Below are positions 49,400-61,199 of a stretch of 64,000 nucleotides of DNA, piece by piece (the first letter of the stretch is position 1; each line of letters begins with the position of its first letter). The notes under the pieces were generated by a model. The model was not told the origin of the DNA. It made no database searches and worked only from the letters and a program-made list of their open reading frames with translations. The position numbers were made by a program, and so were the translations under genes. Source of the DNA: Stenopsyche tienmushanensis (lineage: Eukaryota; Arthropoda; Insecta; Trichoptera; Stenopsychidae); contig WACJ01000124.1 in NCBI GenBank assembly GCA_008973525.1, positions 3,534,001 to 3,598,000 on the forward strand, read 5' to 3'.

Positions 49400-50210
49400 C
49401 ATTCAACCATTGCTTGTCTATTTTGCCTTTTACATTCAATTATAGAGATCTGTATTTCCTGTAGTCTATTTCAATATAACTGTTTTAGAAGTTTTCCATT
49501 AAGTCCTACATAATTCCATGCATCGATACTCGATCGAAAGCCTTTTTTGCATGGTTATATTATAGTCATTGCATTTGGTTATTATATTTTTCCTCGGCAA
49601 GATTGAAGATTTATTGTATGTATTCTTGGAAAATTTCTAGCACTTGAATGCTATCTTCTTTCTTGCATTCTTCCTGATTTATTCCCCTCACAGATTATAT
49701 TTTTGCTTTAGTGCTACCTATATATTATTTTCCTTGTTATTTTGATTCTTTCAGAATTTTGCAAATTAGACGATATATCTCTCTTTAATTGAATTTATCG
49801 TTAACATCAGTTGTACAATTTCTTCTATCATCCTGTGTCGAAAATCTTGAACTTGATTTATTGGTTACAAACATTCACATTATAGTATTTTATTATATAC
49901 AATATATTTTTCTTATCAGCATAGGGCATTGCCTCTTTATGACGAATATAAAAACTATCCATCTGTTCTTCGCTGGCATTTGCTGTCGGTGCATGTGCTT
50001 GGATGACATTAATGTTTATCGGACTGTCTTTGAACTTTAGTAGCATGACCCTTTCTGATATTATATTTGTTACCGAATGGCTGTCTTTGATGAATGTTCC
50101 GCTCCCAAGGCATCTCGTTTCATCAACTCTTTTCGATCCTATATCTCACATGTTCTCGAATTTCAGACTTTGTTGCTATGTTGAGTGTGAATTGATAAGT
50201 TTAGCATAGA
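49400..50210 (-). pseudogene. RTE-type LINE fragment (endonuclease and reverse transcriptase pieces)
   Basis: On the minus strand, 50210 to 49858 includes VTNIISERVMLLKFKD followed by SPININVIQAHAPTANASEE and an EQMDSFY stretch. This matches the apurinic endonuclease of RTE-clade retrotransposons (INVIQVYAPTxDxxEEExExFY). Further along, about 49549 to 49531 reads KAFDRV, the reverse transcriptase block around its first catalytic aspartate, in another frame. The spacing between the two is only about 300 bp, so the intervening part is deleted. Frameshifts and stops make it inactive. No 3' tail was identified. Confidence 0.8.
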
Positions 50211-50891
50211 TTTTAATCATTTATATGCTAAATTTCGCAAAGTAGTTTCGCCAAATTTCGCAGTGTAGTTCAATCATACGTCTCCTTCAATTGCCAATGG
50301 TAATTCACTATAAGATGTTACCAATAATCATGATTATAGTCGAAATATACATTTTTCTATTGTCCAAAAATCAGCAGGATCTCAAATCCCACAAATATGT
50401 ACTGCATCATAATTTTTTTTTAGTTTCAACCGTCCCAAGTTTCAATCATATGTACCACTGCCATTTTTATAATATTTATTCGATTATATAGGAAAATGTA
50501 AAAGCTTCCATATATTACATAATGGAAAAATCCTGTAACATAATTTTTCTCTGGCAAATTTATGTATTTGACCGACGATATAAATAGGTGTTTTTATAGA
50601 AGCGAGGGATTTATTTTAACACAACCGGGTCACTCTTCAAATAAAATTCATCCATTCAGATATATCCGATCACATTTGACCCGGCAGACCGTGAAGGCTC
50701 TATCAATAGTTGGCATCCTTTTCCGGAAATACCTTTCCGCCGTCGCTCTGTAACGTGACACGTCCAGCCGAAGCCTTCGGCTATTTATTTTCAGCCCCGG
50801 CGTGACCCGAATCTGACACCGATCATCGAAGTGCACCCCCCGTGATATATTTCAACGAGTGTTAATCCGTTTCGTTTTGGATTGTTCACAG
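50211..50891. other. bib intron end or upstream flank, with a GC-richer block before the exon
   Basis: Sequence rises in GC from about 50680 toward the bib exon. A near-perfect hairpin with 8-bp arms, AGCCGAAGCCTTCGGCT, lies at 50766-50782. The 3' splice site GGATTGTTCACAG ends at 50891. I find no exon for the preceding part of Bib here. Confidence 0.6.
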
Positions 50892-51108
50892 ATTGACGGT
50901 TCCTGGTTACCAGGGCAATTTACAAATGAGCATGCTGCAGCCGATAGCGCTGGCGGCTTGGGAGCGCTTCGGCATCGAGTTCATCCTCACTTTTATGGTC
51001 GTCCTGACGCACTGCGTGTCCATGGAGAGATCGCGCATCAGCTTCGGATCTCCGTCGTCTCCGGCGCTGGCGGTGGGCGCCGTCTACGGAGCCTGCACCC
51101 TGGTCTCG
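50892..51108 (+). CDS. bib: bib exon with transmembrane segment 5
   Basis: The acceptor TTCACAG precedes 50892 and the donor TCG|GTAAAT follows 51108. The first base completes a codon begun in an unseen upstream exon; the rest is 72 codons from LTVPGYQGNL to GACTLVS, ending in phase 0. The exon is markedly more GC-rich than its surroundings. It leads directly into MPSLNPAR of the next exon, as in other Bib proteins. Confidence 0.95.
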
Positions 51109-54100
51109 GTAAATATACTTCTTTCTAAATTATTTTATTCCGGGGCGTAAAAAGGGGAGGAAACGTTGCAATGTAAAATATTGTCCCATATGCCGTTTGG
51201 GGATTAAGCGTGTCCCTTGAAAAGATTTGCTCTAACGGCTTAACCCATTCGGATTTAATTCAGTTAGTAAATCCCGTTGTGATGGAAAGCACAATAGTTT
51301 CCACTCACGAAGCTTCTCCGGTTTCTTTTTTGTCGGTTTAAGAAACATAGGGTCAGCCGAAGCTCGGATAACCATTAAAATATTTTATGTGGAAATATAT
51401 TTCTTACGACGGAATATTGCATATTTTTAATCTCCCGCAAACGTTCTCTGGGAAATTCTTTCATTAAATTTTTAATATTTCACTCCGGTATTAGCTTTTT
51501 ATTATAAATCTCCCAGTTTTTTATTTATACTATAACTCAGATGTGCATTGATTAAATATGTTATTCTCAAACGTACATCTTTTTATTCCATTTATTTTAA
51601 TTGTGTGTAATATTAAATCGAAATATCGATGAAAACCCCATTGGGTCCGCAATACGTCAAATACGATGACAAGTATCTGATGACATCTGTGACAAATGGA
51701 GATAGATTCTATGCTTACTTAGGATTTGGATGGTTTTATGATCATCATCGGATCGGAAACTTTGAACATTTCAAGCTTGGCGTATTTACTGTGTCAATAT
51801 ATTAGGTCCTCCCGAAATAAATCCATTATCTCTGTAAAATATGTTTTTGTTGTATGGTTCTTCAGCTTTATTTTTTGTGTCGTAAGTCTTATTTTATTAT
51901 ATCAAGATGTCATTTTTGGTTTAAAAAATGGGCGATAGAATGTTACGGGATTAAAATAAATCAGGAGAACCCTCAAATTTTGAAGAAGAATTCAATTCAA
52001 GTCAAAACAAATAAAGCAGCTATTTTCCCGCAAATTATCTTTGGAAGTGAGAAATTGATCGTATACGATAAACGATAACTGCAAAAATTTATTGTCGACA
52101 ATTAAGCACGCTCAAAAAAAACTGCAAGAAAAACGACTAGATTTTTCAATTGAAAAAGGCTTATTTTACAGCATCATAACACACGTCCACGAAGCCAAAG
52201 TCGCTCATAAAAATATAAAAGAGCAATACTAGGATATTCTACCGCATCCGCTATGTGCTTTTAAAAATACATGGTCCAATGATGCCTATTCTGGACAATG
52301 CACACCAAATAGCCACACGTTATCTGCTTTAAAAATGAATGTTCAACAACGGCAATGCTTATATTTTCGTAACATAAAGCCTTAGTCTTACTGAAAACAA
52401 TATTTATATGCTTAATACAGTAGGATCTCGATTATCCGGATTTTCGTTCGGATTTTATCCATCTCGGATATAAAAAACAAAGTGAAAATATTACGAAGTT
52501 TACTGATTATTTAATATCAGAAAATGGAAGCTCAGAGCGATCAACTGAATAGCCAATATCTGGTCCATTATTGTGTGAAAAAGTAATATTTTTCGATACC
52601 AAATTAAATAGAGATTTCACCTATAAAGCAAGTTCGGACTGGCTATAAAAATTCAAAGGACGATATGGTATCAGGGAATTTAAAATTCATGAAGAAAAGC
52701 TTTCTGCTGATATACCTTCGGCAAACACGTTAATTGAAACATTGAAGCTATATGTGGAGAAGGAAGGATTCGATGAAGATTATCCGGAATGTGATCATCA
52801 GAAAACCTATATAATCTATAGAACGTTTAAACCCGATCAATTAAATGTTTATATAGAAATCAGATGCTTCGACGATTTTGAGCTTCCATAAGAAAATAAA
52901 TTTAAAAGATTGTTGCTACATCGCAGCAGATAGTTGGAATTCTTTAGATGCGTCAACTTTGAAAAAAACATGGAACAAAATTTTTGTAAAGGCCATTAGT
53001 AAGTTCCAGTAACGCGGTAGAACCTGATATAGGAGACATTGCGGAAGCAATAGCACAGATTTCTATATGTGCTGAATGCGACGAAGATGTAATTGGGTGG
53101 TTAAATTGCGATGTAAACGATTCTGGATTCAAAATTTTGAATGATGAGGAAATAATTAAAGGAATATCTGCCTCAGAAGAATAAGATCGAGAAGGCGAAG
53201 AAGAGATTTGCGAGGGGGAGATATTAGTCCTACACATTCTGAAGCTTTTCAATGTTTAGATGTCACCTTGAAATAGTCTGAAAACCAAAAAAGTGCAATT
53301 CAGGACAACTTATTTACAATTATTTTTTATTGATATGTGAGTCACGATTTGATTTTCATTAATTTTTCATTGCCCAAACTCTCTAATCTTTAGTGATATT
53401 TTAAGGATTAATAGCGAACGAGATTATATTGTATATTGACTTGTGTAAAAAATGGTGGATTTCTTTCGGGATAACCTAATATTTGATCGATTTCGTGTTG
53501 AATTGTGTTTGTCTATGCGTATTCATAATCATATTAAATGTATTTATAAAAACGCCTTCGTTGATGGTTTAAATTGGGATTAAGGAAGTGTTGAAGCGGT
53601 GCATTTAAAATAAGTGCCGAAGTGTTAATCCATCGAAACGCTCCTCCGTATTATACTTCGTTAAAATGCACGGTCGATATCGTGGGGTATGAAATATTGA
53701 TTCGGAAAAGGAGCAATGAAAAGCTGCCGCTTTCGAAAGAAGGAAGCTGCGAAAGACCACGATTCGGGCATATATCAAAACGTTATTTGAAATGCAGTTT
53801 TGTGCAGCTTTGCAGTGAGCTCGGCAAATGATCCTTTTTTTGTCGGCATTCGTATGCGCATCCCTTTCGGGCATTGGCTTTTCGTATGCTCCGTCTCTGT
53901 CGTGTCCTGCAGGTCCATATGAAGATTTGGGTGGACTTTACGTCCGCATACCGAAGAAGCAGGTGTTGTTTGGGTCTGCAAGCGTGTTTGCACACCGTTC
54001 CCTTTATATCAATGGTGACAGCTTAACTTACTGATCCTTGGCCTCGTCTTCTAAATCATTTATCCTCGTTAACATATTGCTGGCAAATTATGGCTCACTG

Positions 54101-57100
54101 GATTCAATCCACAAAGATCTGCTTACATTAATTTTGATATTTACAGTTAAAAAAATCCATCAATATTTAAAAAGTATCAAATAAGAATGATTTCAATTTA
54201 ATAATCATAATTTTCGGATGCATCCATTGTTACATCAATTTCGTCCTTATTTATTTCTGTTTCGGATTCTGAATTTAATATAAGTTCTGCTTTAATGCTG
54301 TATAATTGAAACATTTCAACCTTTGAAAAAAGCATATAAAACTTCAATAACTGCAAGTCATATATCAATAGGGTTCACTTGAGGGTTACACTTTACTACC
54401 CTCTCACTTCAACGTTGTTTGATTTACCAAGTGATATTTGCTTTGTTTCCACCATTTTCGATCTTATTATGATCTTATTAAATCTCGACATGACAATACG
54501 ATGCTGTCTTCAATCAACCCCTTTATATAAAAAAGCATGAGAATTAGGGTCGACACGTTTGTGAAGAGGAATTGTTCTTTATTAGTGTGTAGGGCTGCCA
54601 AAATACACAGTTCACGTAGAGTGGCAATCACGCCTGACTTGGTCCTGATTACGATGGGCTTAAATAAGGCCGAATCCTTCGTTTCGCCTTTCAAGTTTCC
54701 GGAAACCTACGGTCGGAACCGATCGAATAACTGCCCAATTTTTTCCCATTGAACTTTTTTGTTTGCGGCTAGTTGTTTGTGCCACGGACACATCGAATAA
54801 TTGCCTAAACTAACTTGATCAATACTCGTATTTTTGGGTCCTGAGGGCTCCGTCGACTTATTTGCCTCGGTGCTAACACAGCATCCCCTTTTTTTACGAT
54901 CCGACATAAAATAAGTGACAAATAAACAATTAAATTCAACCCTATCTATTCTATCTGGGGGAAAATCCCCCATTTTCAATAGTTTTCGAACAAGCTTCGA
55001 GAGATTAAGTTTTATTTATTAAAGAACGCTCGAAGAGCATAAATACGATACCTATTTAAGTCACCAATATGACCAAGCTGTCAATGTAAATTTGTGATAA
55101 AGTGCATTTAAGTTTGATGATATATGAAGAATTTTTTTTAATGATATTGGAAAAATCAATCAACTCTAGTTGAATCTGACATATATGGCAGTTTTTTTGT
55201 ATTGTCTTTAGCAATAAATGAATTGTAATAAATTTAGGTATGCTTAAAGGTGTAATGATCTCATTGTAGGTGATTCATTGTTGTATTTTAAATTACTAAA
55301 CAACTTTAAGTGTGTTATTTCTTCTACTTTGAGAATTAAATTTAGTTATCAAAGAATATAATCTCGTGGGATGGATTATAATAAACTTTCTTCTTGTTGC
55401 TTGGAAGTTTGGGTTCAAATTCAGGCCGTTTAAAAACAAAGTTGTTAAAACTTTATTAGTTTTATCGTTACTCGATTATGATTAGAGTATAAAAATTGAG
55501 AAAAATCCATATACATTCTTCGACGAAAGCTTAAAATGTATTATTTCTTACATCAACCCGAGAGATTTTATTACAATTCAATTCCAATTTATCAGATAAA
55601 ATTAATTAAAAAATCGATCTAGTCACGACTATAACGAAACCCGAGTTATTACGAACACCGTATCGACTGAGTTATTAGACACGATCTATCGATATCGAAT
55701 ACAAGAAACGATTTTATTTTTAATATTTCATGAAGAATATAATTTCTTTCGCAGGGGTCGTAACGGGGCTTAGTTTCGATCGTCTGAAAATAATAAATCG
55801 CCGGTCGTAACACCCCCGGAAAATGGGTCATAAACGGTTAATATCCTCGTTTTCTCTATCACCTCATATCCAGCCGGTATCAAATTTTGAATTTAACAAT
55901 TAATTCGAATCTCCGAGCGATAAAATCATCCCGCTTCGGAGATGCTCCATCGGAGGACTCCGATGGCCAGATGTGATCCGAGTACCAGTTTTAAGCATGA
56001 ATGATTCGAGAAAACATCTGCTGCAGGTAAATCTCTTTTACTGCCAACCGCCACCGACGCCCGAAGGAATCTTAAAAAGGGAATATTACCATTAAGCTTT
56101 CGTGTCTTTATAAGTGTTGGCGCCCGGAGAAGGCGCGATAAGTACAATTTTTGTTGCGGACAAATTGAGATATTAAAAACGCATCTTCGATGGGGAAAAA
56201 ATGCGACGCAAATGAGCCTTCATTGAGGCTTTCAAAATGCAACGCATCTATTGATGACGGTGATTATATCTGAGCACATTTAAAATCGACACGGAAATAA
56301 ATGGGGATGAATTTGAGGTAACAATGGATGTGAATTTTTATAAAACACACCCAATCTGAGTCCTTTAAATGAGACGCTGATTGATTGCATATCTTTTTTC
56401 GTATTTTTATTCTAATCATATATCAATATTGATCTTTTCCAGTCCATATTAATTCCAGTAAATATTATTTTTATATTTTTTAAAGAATTTGTTCTCAAAT
56501 CTTATCAAATTATCGTAAAGTTTCGTACAACACTAGAGCCCTGCCCTCGATCAGATAAAAATGTACAAACCAAATTCGCTGCTCAATGAAAATACCTCGA
56601 ATGGAATGTGTTAATTGAAGAGATTAATATGTTGCAATGTAAATTTCACTGCACTCTTGTAATATGCAATTTTCCGAAATGCAGTGCGAATAAAGCATGC
56701 CGAATATACGAGCTAAATTGCGCACATAAATTCAGCCACGTTTTGCTTTCTTCGTGTGTTCTCATATTTCAGCGAAATATGAAGTAATTTTCCAACTTTG
56801 GATCGAAAGCAAAATTTTACAAAGGCGTCATCATGTTATTTTAGCCATGTCGTGTTATGCAATCATCAAATATATTGTGCGAAATGTGTCAGACAACTTC
56901 AATCAGACTTATTGATCCAAGTAGTGGACATATTCTTCCTATGCTGTCCATTATCTCCGAATATAGGCTCCTTAGGAGATTTTTCTAGGAAATAATTTAT
57001 TGATCGATCATAAATATTATTGTAATACATGCGATTTAATATGCCAACATGACATGGACCAACATAAAATAAATGTTTGTATAAAAACCTTACTATTCAA

Positions 57101-59698
57101 GCAAATCGTATCAAGTAAAATCTCGCAGAAAAAAGGATAAAGTGTACTCTAAAACATATCTATATCTAGCCTAGCCTTTGTTATAAATCAAAATATTATG
57201 GTTTCCTTTTGGGCGCGGATGAAAAGACATTTGGGGGCGTTCATCTTCCCTAAATATAACGTTTTTGGAGTATTTATTCGCCCTTTTTTCACCAATTTGT
57301 CGACATCGATGATCCACATGGACTTCAACGAAATCCAAAGAAGCCATGTTCGAGTCCAATGTAACAAATATTCAAATACACTACGCAATTGAATTCTTAA
57401 TGGAACAATTATTTATTTTACTGTATTTTACATTGTTCAAATCTATAACAAAGTATTCTGTTTCAGCTTTGTTATACATTTTCGAATATAAATCCAGATG
57501 TGACCGTTGACCTATTTGTAAGCCGTCGAAAGGTTAATTGTCTCCTGGTGAATGATTCGTTGGCATGTTTTAAAGTTAAAAATATATTCTATGCTTTGAA
57601 TTATAAGGTTTATCCATTTTTGTTGTCATGATTTTCTAAGCATTTACTTTGGATAATAAATGATATTTTTATGCACTTAAATATACATAGGAATGGCTTT
57701 AAATATTAATATGGGGGATATTTTTGATATAGTTATCATATTTATGGATAGTTATTTCAATGATCCCCATAAGTTTTACGTCTTATCTTCTCTTCTCACG
57801 CCATTTCGCGTTTCTGTTGAGTATTTTTGGAACACATTACATTTTTATTCCCTGAGGCCGAATTATCTGAGACGGTTGTGTATTTCCCAAAATGATCAAA
57901 TATATTTAGGTCTTGTCTATAATAGAATCGTTTTGCTTTTGCAATGTTGATTCAGTCTGCTCTATTTCGAGGCCTCGAGTGTTCTACGTGCAATCGATAC
58001 ATTGGTATGTTCTGATTGATTTTATCGTCTCTAACACATCGCCTCCAGACGTTATTATAAATAAATTTCAATAACAGCATCCAATTAATAAAGTTGAGCT
58101 TATATTTAGCTCTTGTAGGAAGACCTAGTTCTGGTTCTGTGTTGGACTACTGTTTTAGCAGAACGTCAGGGAGCAAACAAAGCGGCGTGTCGCGAGCACT
58201 AATTAATTCCTCTTTTGGTTTTATTACAATAAATCTGAATAAACAGCGCAATGAGGGAGGGGCAGGGGACAGCTGCCGTCTCCAACTTGTTCTCCTATTC
58301 GGGTAAACTTTTGCGGTTGAGGATGTTAACGATCGTGAGGAATTAATTTCGACAAAGTTTGCCGACGACAGGCCAATTTTCCACCGCGTTCGAACGTTTG
58401 GGGAATCCCAAAGAACGATCATAGATCTAAGTAATAATTTCATACTCATTGTTATCGCCAGAGATGCTTTCATACGTGATAATAGAATTGAGCTCTCATT
58501 GTTCTATAAGTTTTTACTATAAGAAATATATCCATTATTAGTATTGGTATAATAATATCACTGGGTATTAAATCATTTACCATTGGAAAAGTATTAATTT
58601 AATTATATATTTTGCAGATGCCATCGTTGAATCCTGCCAGAGCATTAGGTCCATCGTTTGTATTAAATCGTTGGGATCAACAATGGGTAGTATGGGCTGG
58701 ACCGTTATTGGGTGGAGCTGCTGGAGCATTACTGCATACTCTAGTACTGGGAGGAAGACGCTCCGGTGGATCTGGTAATGCACCTGATTCGCCTGATCCA
58801 GACTCTTCAAGTGTACAATCAGACGAAGATGCATATGATAGACTTGATAAACCACACTCTACCAAGCTACATGCTCATCATCCACATCATCCTCATTCTG
58901 CTGCTTATTCGACATACCGTCCCGCTGCAAACCATCATGCTACAGGTAATTCATACAAAAACAATTGAAAATAAACACAAAAACTATCAACTATTATCAT
59001 TATGAATATCTAATCAATGCAATAAATTTAATGTTTTAGGTCTTGGTGGATATTGTCCTACTTTAACCGGAGGAGGTCTCTACACAGGCGGTGCAGCGGC
59101 AGCAGCCAAATTAGAAAGAGTCGAATCTCTCTACGGAGGCACCCGTTCATTATACTGCAGATCACCTCCGTTAACGAGAGCAAACCTCCATCGTTCCCAA
59201 TCGGTCTACAGCAAACCCCCAAGGGCCACAACGGCAGGAGCCCCAGCGAGTGCACTTCCTCCGCCCGGCCCATTATTACCGGCACGCTCTCTCTATCAAC
59301 CACGTATAGACCATCAGATACTAGCACACAACCAAAATGCCCAGAATCAAATCCAAGCCAGAGAATCCACATACGGCACAAGGCAAACCACAGCATCCGT
59401 CAACAGAGAAACCTCGACCTCGACATACGGAACCCGTCAAAATCCAACCGGAGCTCCCGGAGTGACCAACAATGCAGACGGCCGAGAAGAAGGATCCAAA
59501 TTAACCCGGCGACCAGAAAGCATGTACGGAATGGTCGTATCCCAACCGCGACGCAATCAATCTGCCCAATCGGACGATTCCTCCTACGGATCATACCGCG
59601 GAGCCCAACCACCGAACACCGTTCAAAACGGAGTCGCCGGAAGCGCAGTTGCAAATTTCCACCACCATCTACCCCCGCCATCGTCCCACCAATATTAA
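50892..59698 (+). CDS. bib: Big brain (Bib) homologue, aquaporin/MIP family, C-terminal part in three exons
   Basis: Join 50892-51108, 58618-58945 and 59040-59698, about 400 residues. Bib is a plasma-membrane MIP-family protein; in Drosophila it promotes Notch-dependent lateral inhibition and has been reported to conduct cations rather than water. Visible parts in order: TVPGYQGNLQ, transmembrane segment 5 (AAWERFGIEFILTFMVVLTH), loop E with the second NPA box in SLNPARALGPSF, transmembrane segment 6 (VVWAGPLLGGAAGALLH), then a cytoplasmic tail with VQSDED, a His-rich patch, YGGTRSLYCRSP, LHRSQSVY and NQSAQSDDSSYGSY. These tail motifs occur in the same order in Drosophila Bib as I recall it. 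There is no Cys three residues before the NPA box. The N-terminus, first NPA box and start codon are not in the window or not recognisable. All exon phases agree, with no stops. The first intron is 7509 bp, the second 94 bp. Confidence 0.95.
51802..52300 (+). pseudogene. Mariner (SETMAR-like group) transposase fragment
   Basis: Begins with TATTAGGTCCTCCCGAAATA, close to the TTAGGTxGxCCxxAAAGTA type of mariner terminal repeat. From about 52020, in shifting frames, come FGSEKLIVYD (for TGDEKWIxYD), QKKLQEKRLDF, EKGLFYSIITH with LQHHNTRPR in the overlapping frame (for LQHDNARPH, the second catalytic aspartate eroded), and ILPHP. The part before the first catalytic aspartate is mostly lost. Dead copy inside the bib intron, in the same orientation as bib. 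Confidence 0.75.
52418..53280 (+). pseudogene. Pogo-superfamily (Tigger/jerky-like) transposon remnant with internal deletion
   Basis: After a TA at 52416-52417, the terminus reads CAGTAGGATCTCGATTATCC, the classic pogo/Tigger end. From about 52620 the frame reads SSDWL, a stop, KFKGRYGIREFKIHEEKLSA, then LKLYVEKEGFDEDY. This is the CENP-B-like DNA-binding domain (ASxGWLxxFKxRHGIRxxxIxGEKLSA) and the start of the DDE domain. Later come ADSWNSLDASTLKKTWNK (about 52926-52980) and, in another frame, a stretch resembling WLNCDxxDxGFxI and a DEEI acidic segment (about 53090-53160). This is the jerky C-terminal region. The middle of the DDE catalytic domain is missing and frames are broken. No matching right terminus was found. 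Confidence 0.85.
58618..58945 (+). CDS. bib: bib exon with second NPA box, transmembrane segment 6 and start of tail
   Basis: The acceptor TTTTGCAG ends at 58617 and the donor ACAG|GTAATT follows 58945. Codons start with MPSLNPAR in phase 0. The exon carries the NPA box with its adjacent arginine, RWDQQWVVWAGPLLGG, the acidic-serine stretch DSPDPDSSSVQSDEDAYD, and a His-rich patch (HAHHPHHPHSAAYSTYRP). The final base is the first of a split glycine codon completed in the next exon. The MPS start is internal, not a translation start. Confidence 0.95.
59040..59698 (+). CDS. bib: bib terminal exon, cytoplasmic tail
   Basis: The acceptor TTTTAG precedes 59040, and two bases complete the split codon. 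It encodes about 218 residues and ends at TAA 59696-59698. Motifs are YGGTRSLYCRSPPLTRANLH, RSQSVYSKP, several STYGTRQ repeats, ESMYGM, RRNQSAQSDDSSYGSYRG, and a His/Pro-rich end. The fly protein has long glutamine runs in this region; here they are absent, so the tail is shorter. Long frames on the opposite strand (59058-59396 and 59400-59747) and in another + frame (59053-59724) are shadows. Confidence 0.94.
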
Positions 59699-61199
59699 CA
59701 TATCTGCCTACATTATTAAGATAATTGTTAAAGTTATATAGTGTCATAGTGGAACATGACTGACTGTTATCGAAATGGACTTCTTTTAAAATATTATTTA
59801 AGACAATCGAATTTCATTATATAAATGGATATTACTTAGACGTCATCAGTATTTTGTTAGTTTTATATACTGTATATAAAATTAGACGATATTTATGTGT
59901 ATTTATATAATAATCAGCAAAAGTGTTTTATGATTTATAATAAAGCGCTAATCGGAATGTTCATTCTTTATTGAAATTGCATTTATTAATTATTTAATAG
60001 CAGAAATTTCTACAAAGATATTTTCTTCAATCAAATTCCACTATATTTAGATTTTATAATGCAAAAATATCATAGCTCATATAATTGATTCTAACATGCT
60101 GATGTTTATTGAATTATTTTCTCGTTGAAATTGCAATATATATATTATATGGATTTTAAAAACTTTTATACTATTAAATAAATTATTTAAATGTATTATT
60201 GTTAAATTGTAAAAAACCATCTCTAAAAATGTATATTTAAAATTTGTAATATCAATAGATTTCGTCTTAATAAGTAAATTAGCTGATTAAGAAGACTCGT
60301 ATAGGTAATTTTGCAATTTCTATGTAAGATAAAGTGTGTATATTATAAATAATTGATATAATATCGATAAGTATTACAGTCCGAGAAAAACTGTAAATTT
60401 AACATGTACGATACGATACATCTTATACTTTAAAAATTAATGCAGCATTGAAAATGAATCAATTCATTTACCGATAACATATTTTTTAATAATAACATGA
60501 AACGATTTTGTTAAAAACGATATCATGTAAAAAAATTGTGCTTTTTGCAAGCACACGATGGAAACCAAAAGGATTCACGCTGTCGTTTGATTAATCTATC
60601 TAAATAAGATATTTGCGTAAGTATAATAAGCCATCTTCTGAAATCGTCATTCTAAAACTTATAAATTCATTAAAAGAAATGTGTTCTCGATTCCTTTGAT
60701 AGATAGACTGCCGAGTCTGAAATTTCATCGTCTAGTTTTCTTCTCTTTGAATTTGTTTCAAAAAGATTTAAGCATAAATCGAACGTAGAAATATTTTGAC
60801 TGATTTTTTACTTTAAATAACAACTAAAGGAACAATGATGTTGTATTAACTACTAAATGTACTTTATTTGAAATTTTGTATTTAGTCTTTGTACATAGAC
60901 ATGAAAAATACGATAAATGTTTGAATAAATATATAAAGTTATTTATATCTAATTAAGAAATCATATGCAATTCTGTGTTTTAATGAGTTTTATAATTATT
61001 AAAAATGTAACAACCCTAAATTATAATAAAGGAAATAGTTCTTATGTATTCATTTTATTTAATGTTGTAAACCCCTTGCATACTTACTTAAAAATTGGGT
61101 GGTCACCCCATAATATGATTTTTTACCCTAAAAAAATGTTTTTTTTTAATTATTCTTAAAAAAGGTTTTAGAGGTCGCTACCATAGGTTAAGGTTTCAG
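59699..61199 (+). other. bib 3' untranslated region and downstream flank
   Basis: AT-rich sequence after the bib stop. The first good polyadenylation hexamer, AATAAA, is at 59939-59944, giving a 3' UTR of roughly 260 bp. Further AATAAA motifs (for example near 60923) would allow longer forms. No second gene is seen. Confidence 0.6.
59939..59944 (+). terminator. bib: Polyadenylation signal candidate for bib
   Basis: Canonical AATAAA about 241 bases after the stop codon, followed within 30 bases by a T-rich stretch (CATTCTTTATTG). It is the first clear hexamer downstream of the coding region on this strand. Confidence 0.55.

Larger units (their letters stand above)
51109..58617 (+). other. bib: bib intron, 7.5 kb, carrying two DNA-transposon remnants
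   Basis: The ends are GTAAAT and TTTTGCAG, phase 0. It contains a mariner fragment (51802-52300) and a jerky/Tigger-like pogo fragment (52418-53280). The remainder, including open frames near 53605-54040, 54707-54979, 57171-57392 and 58147-58473, shows no family motif. A GC-richer island lies at about 55760-56160. I see no alternative exon with MIP similarity. Confidence 0.85.

Noticed and set aside
59053..59747. 223-codon + frame and 112/115-codon minus frames over the last bib exon
   Set aside because: They are shadows of the bib reading frame, which alone carries the conserved motifs and correct splice phases.
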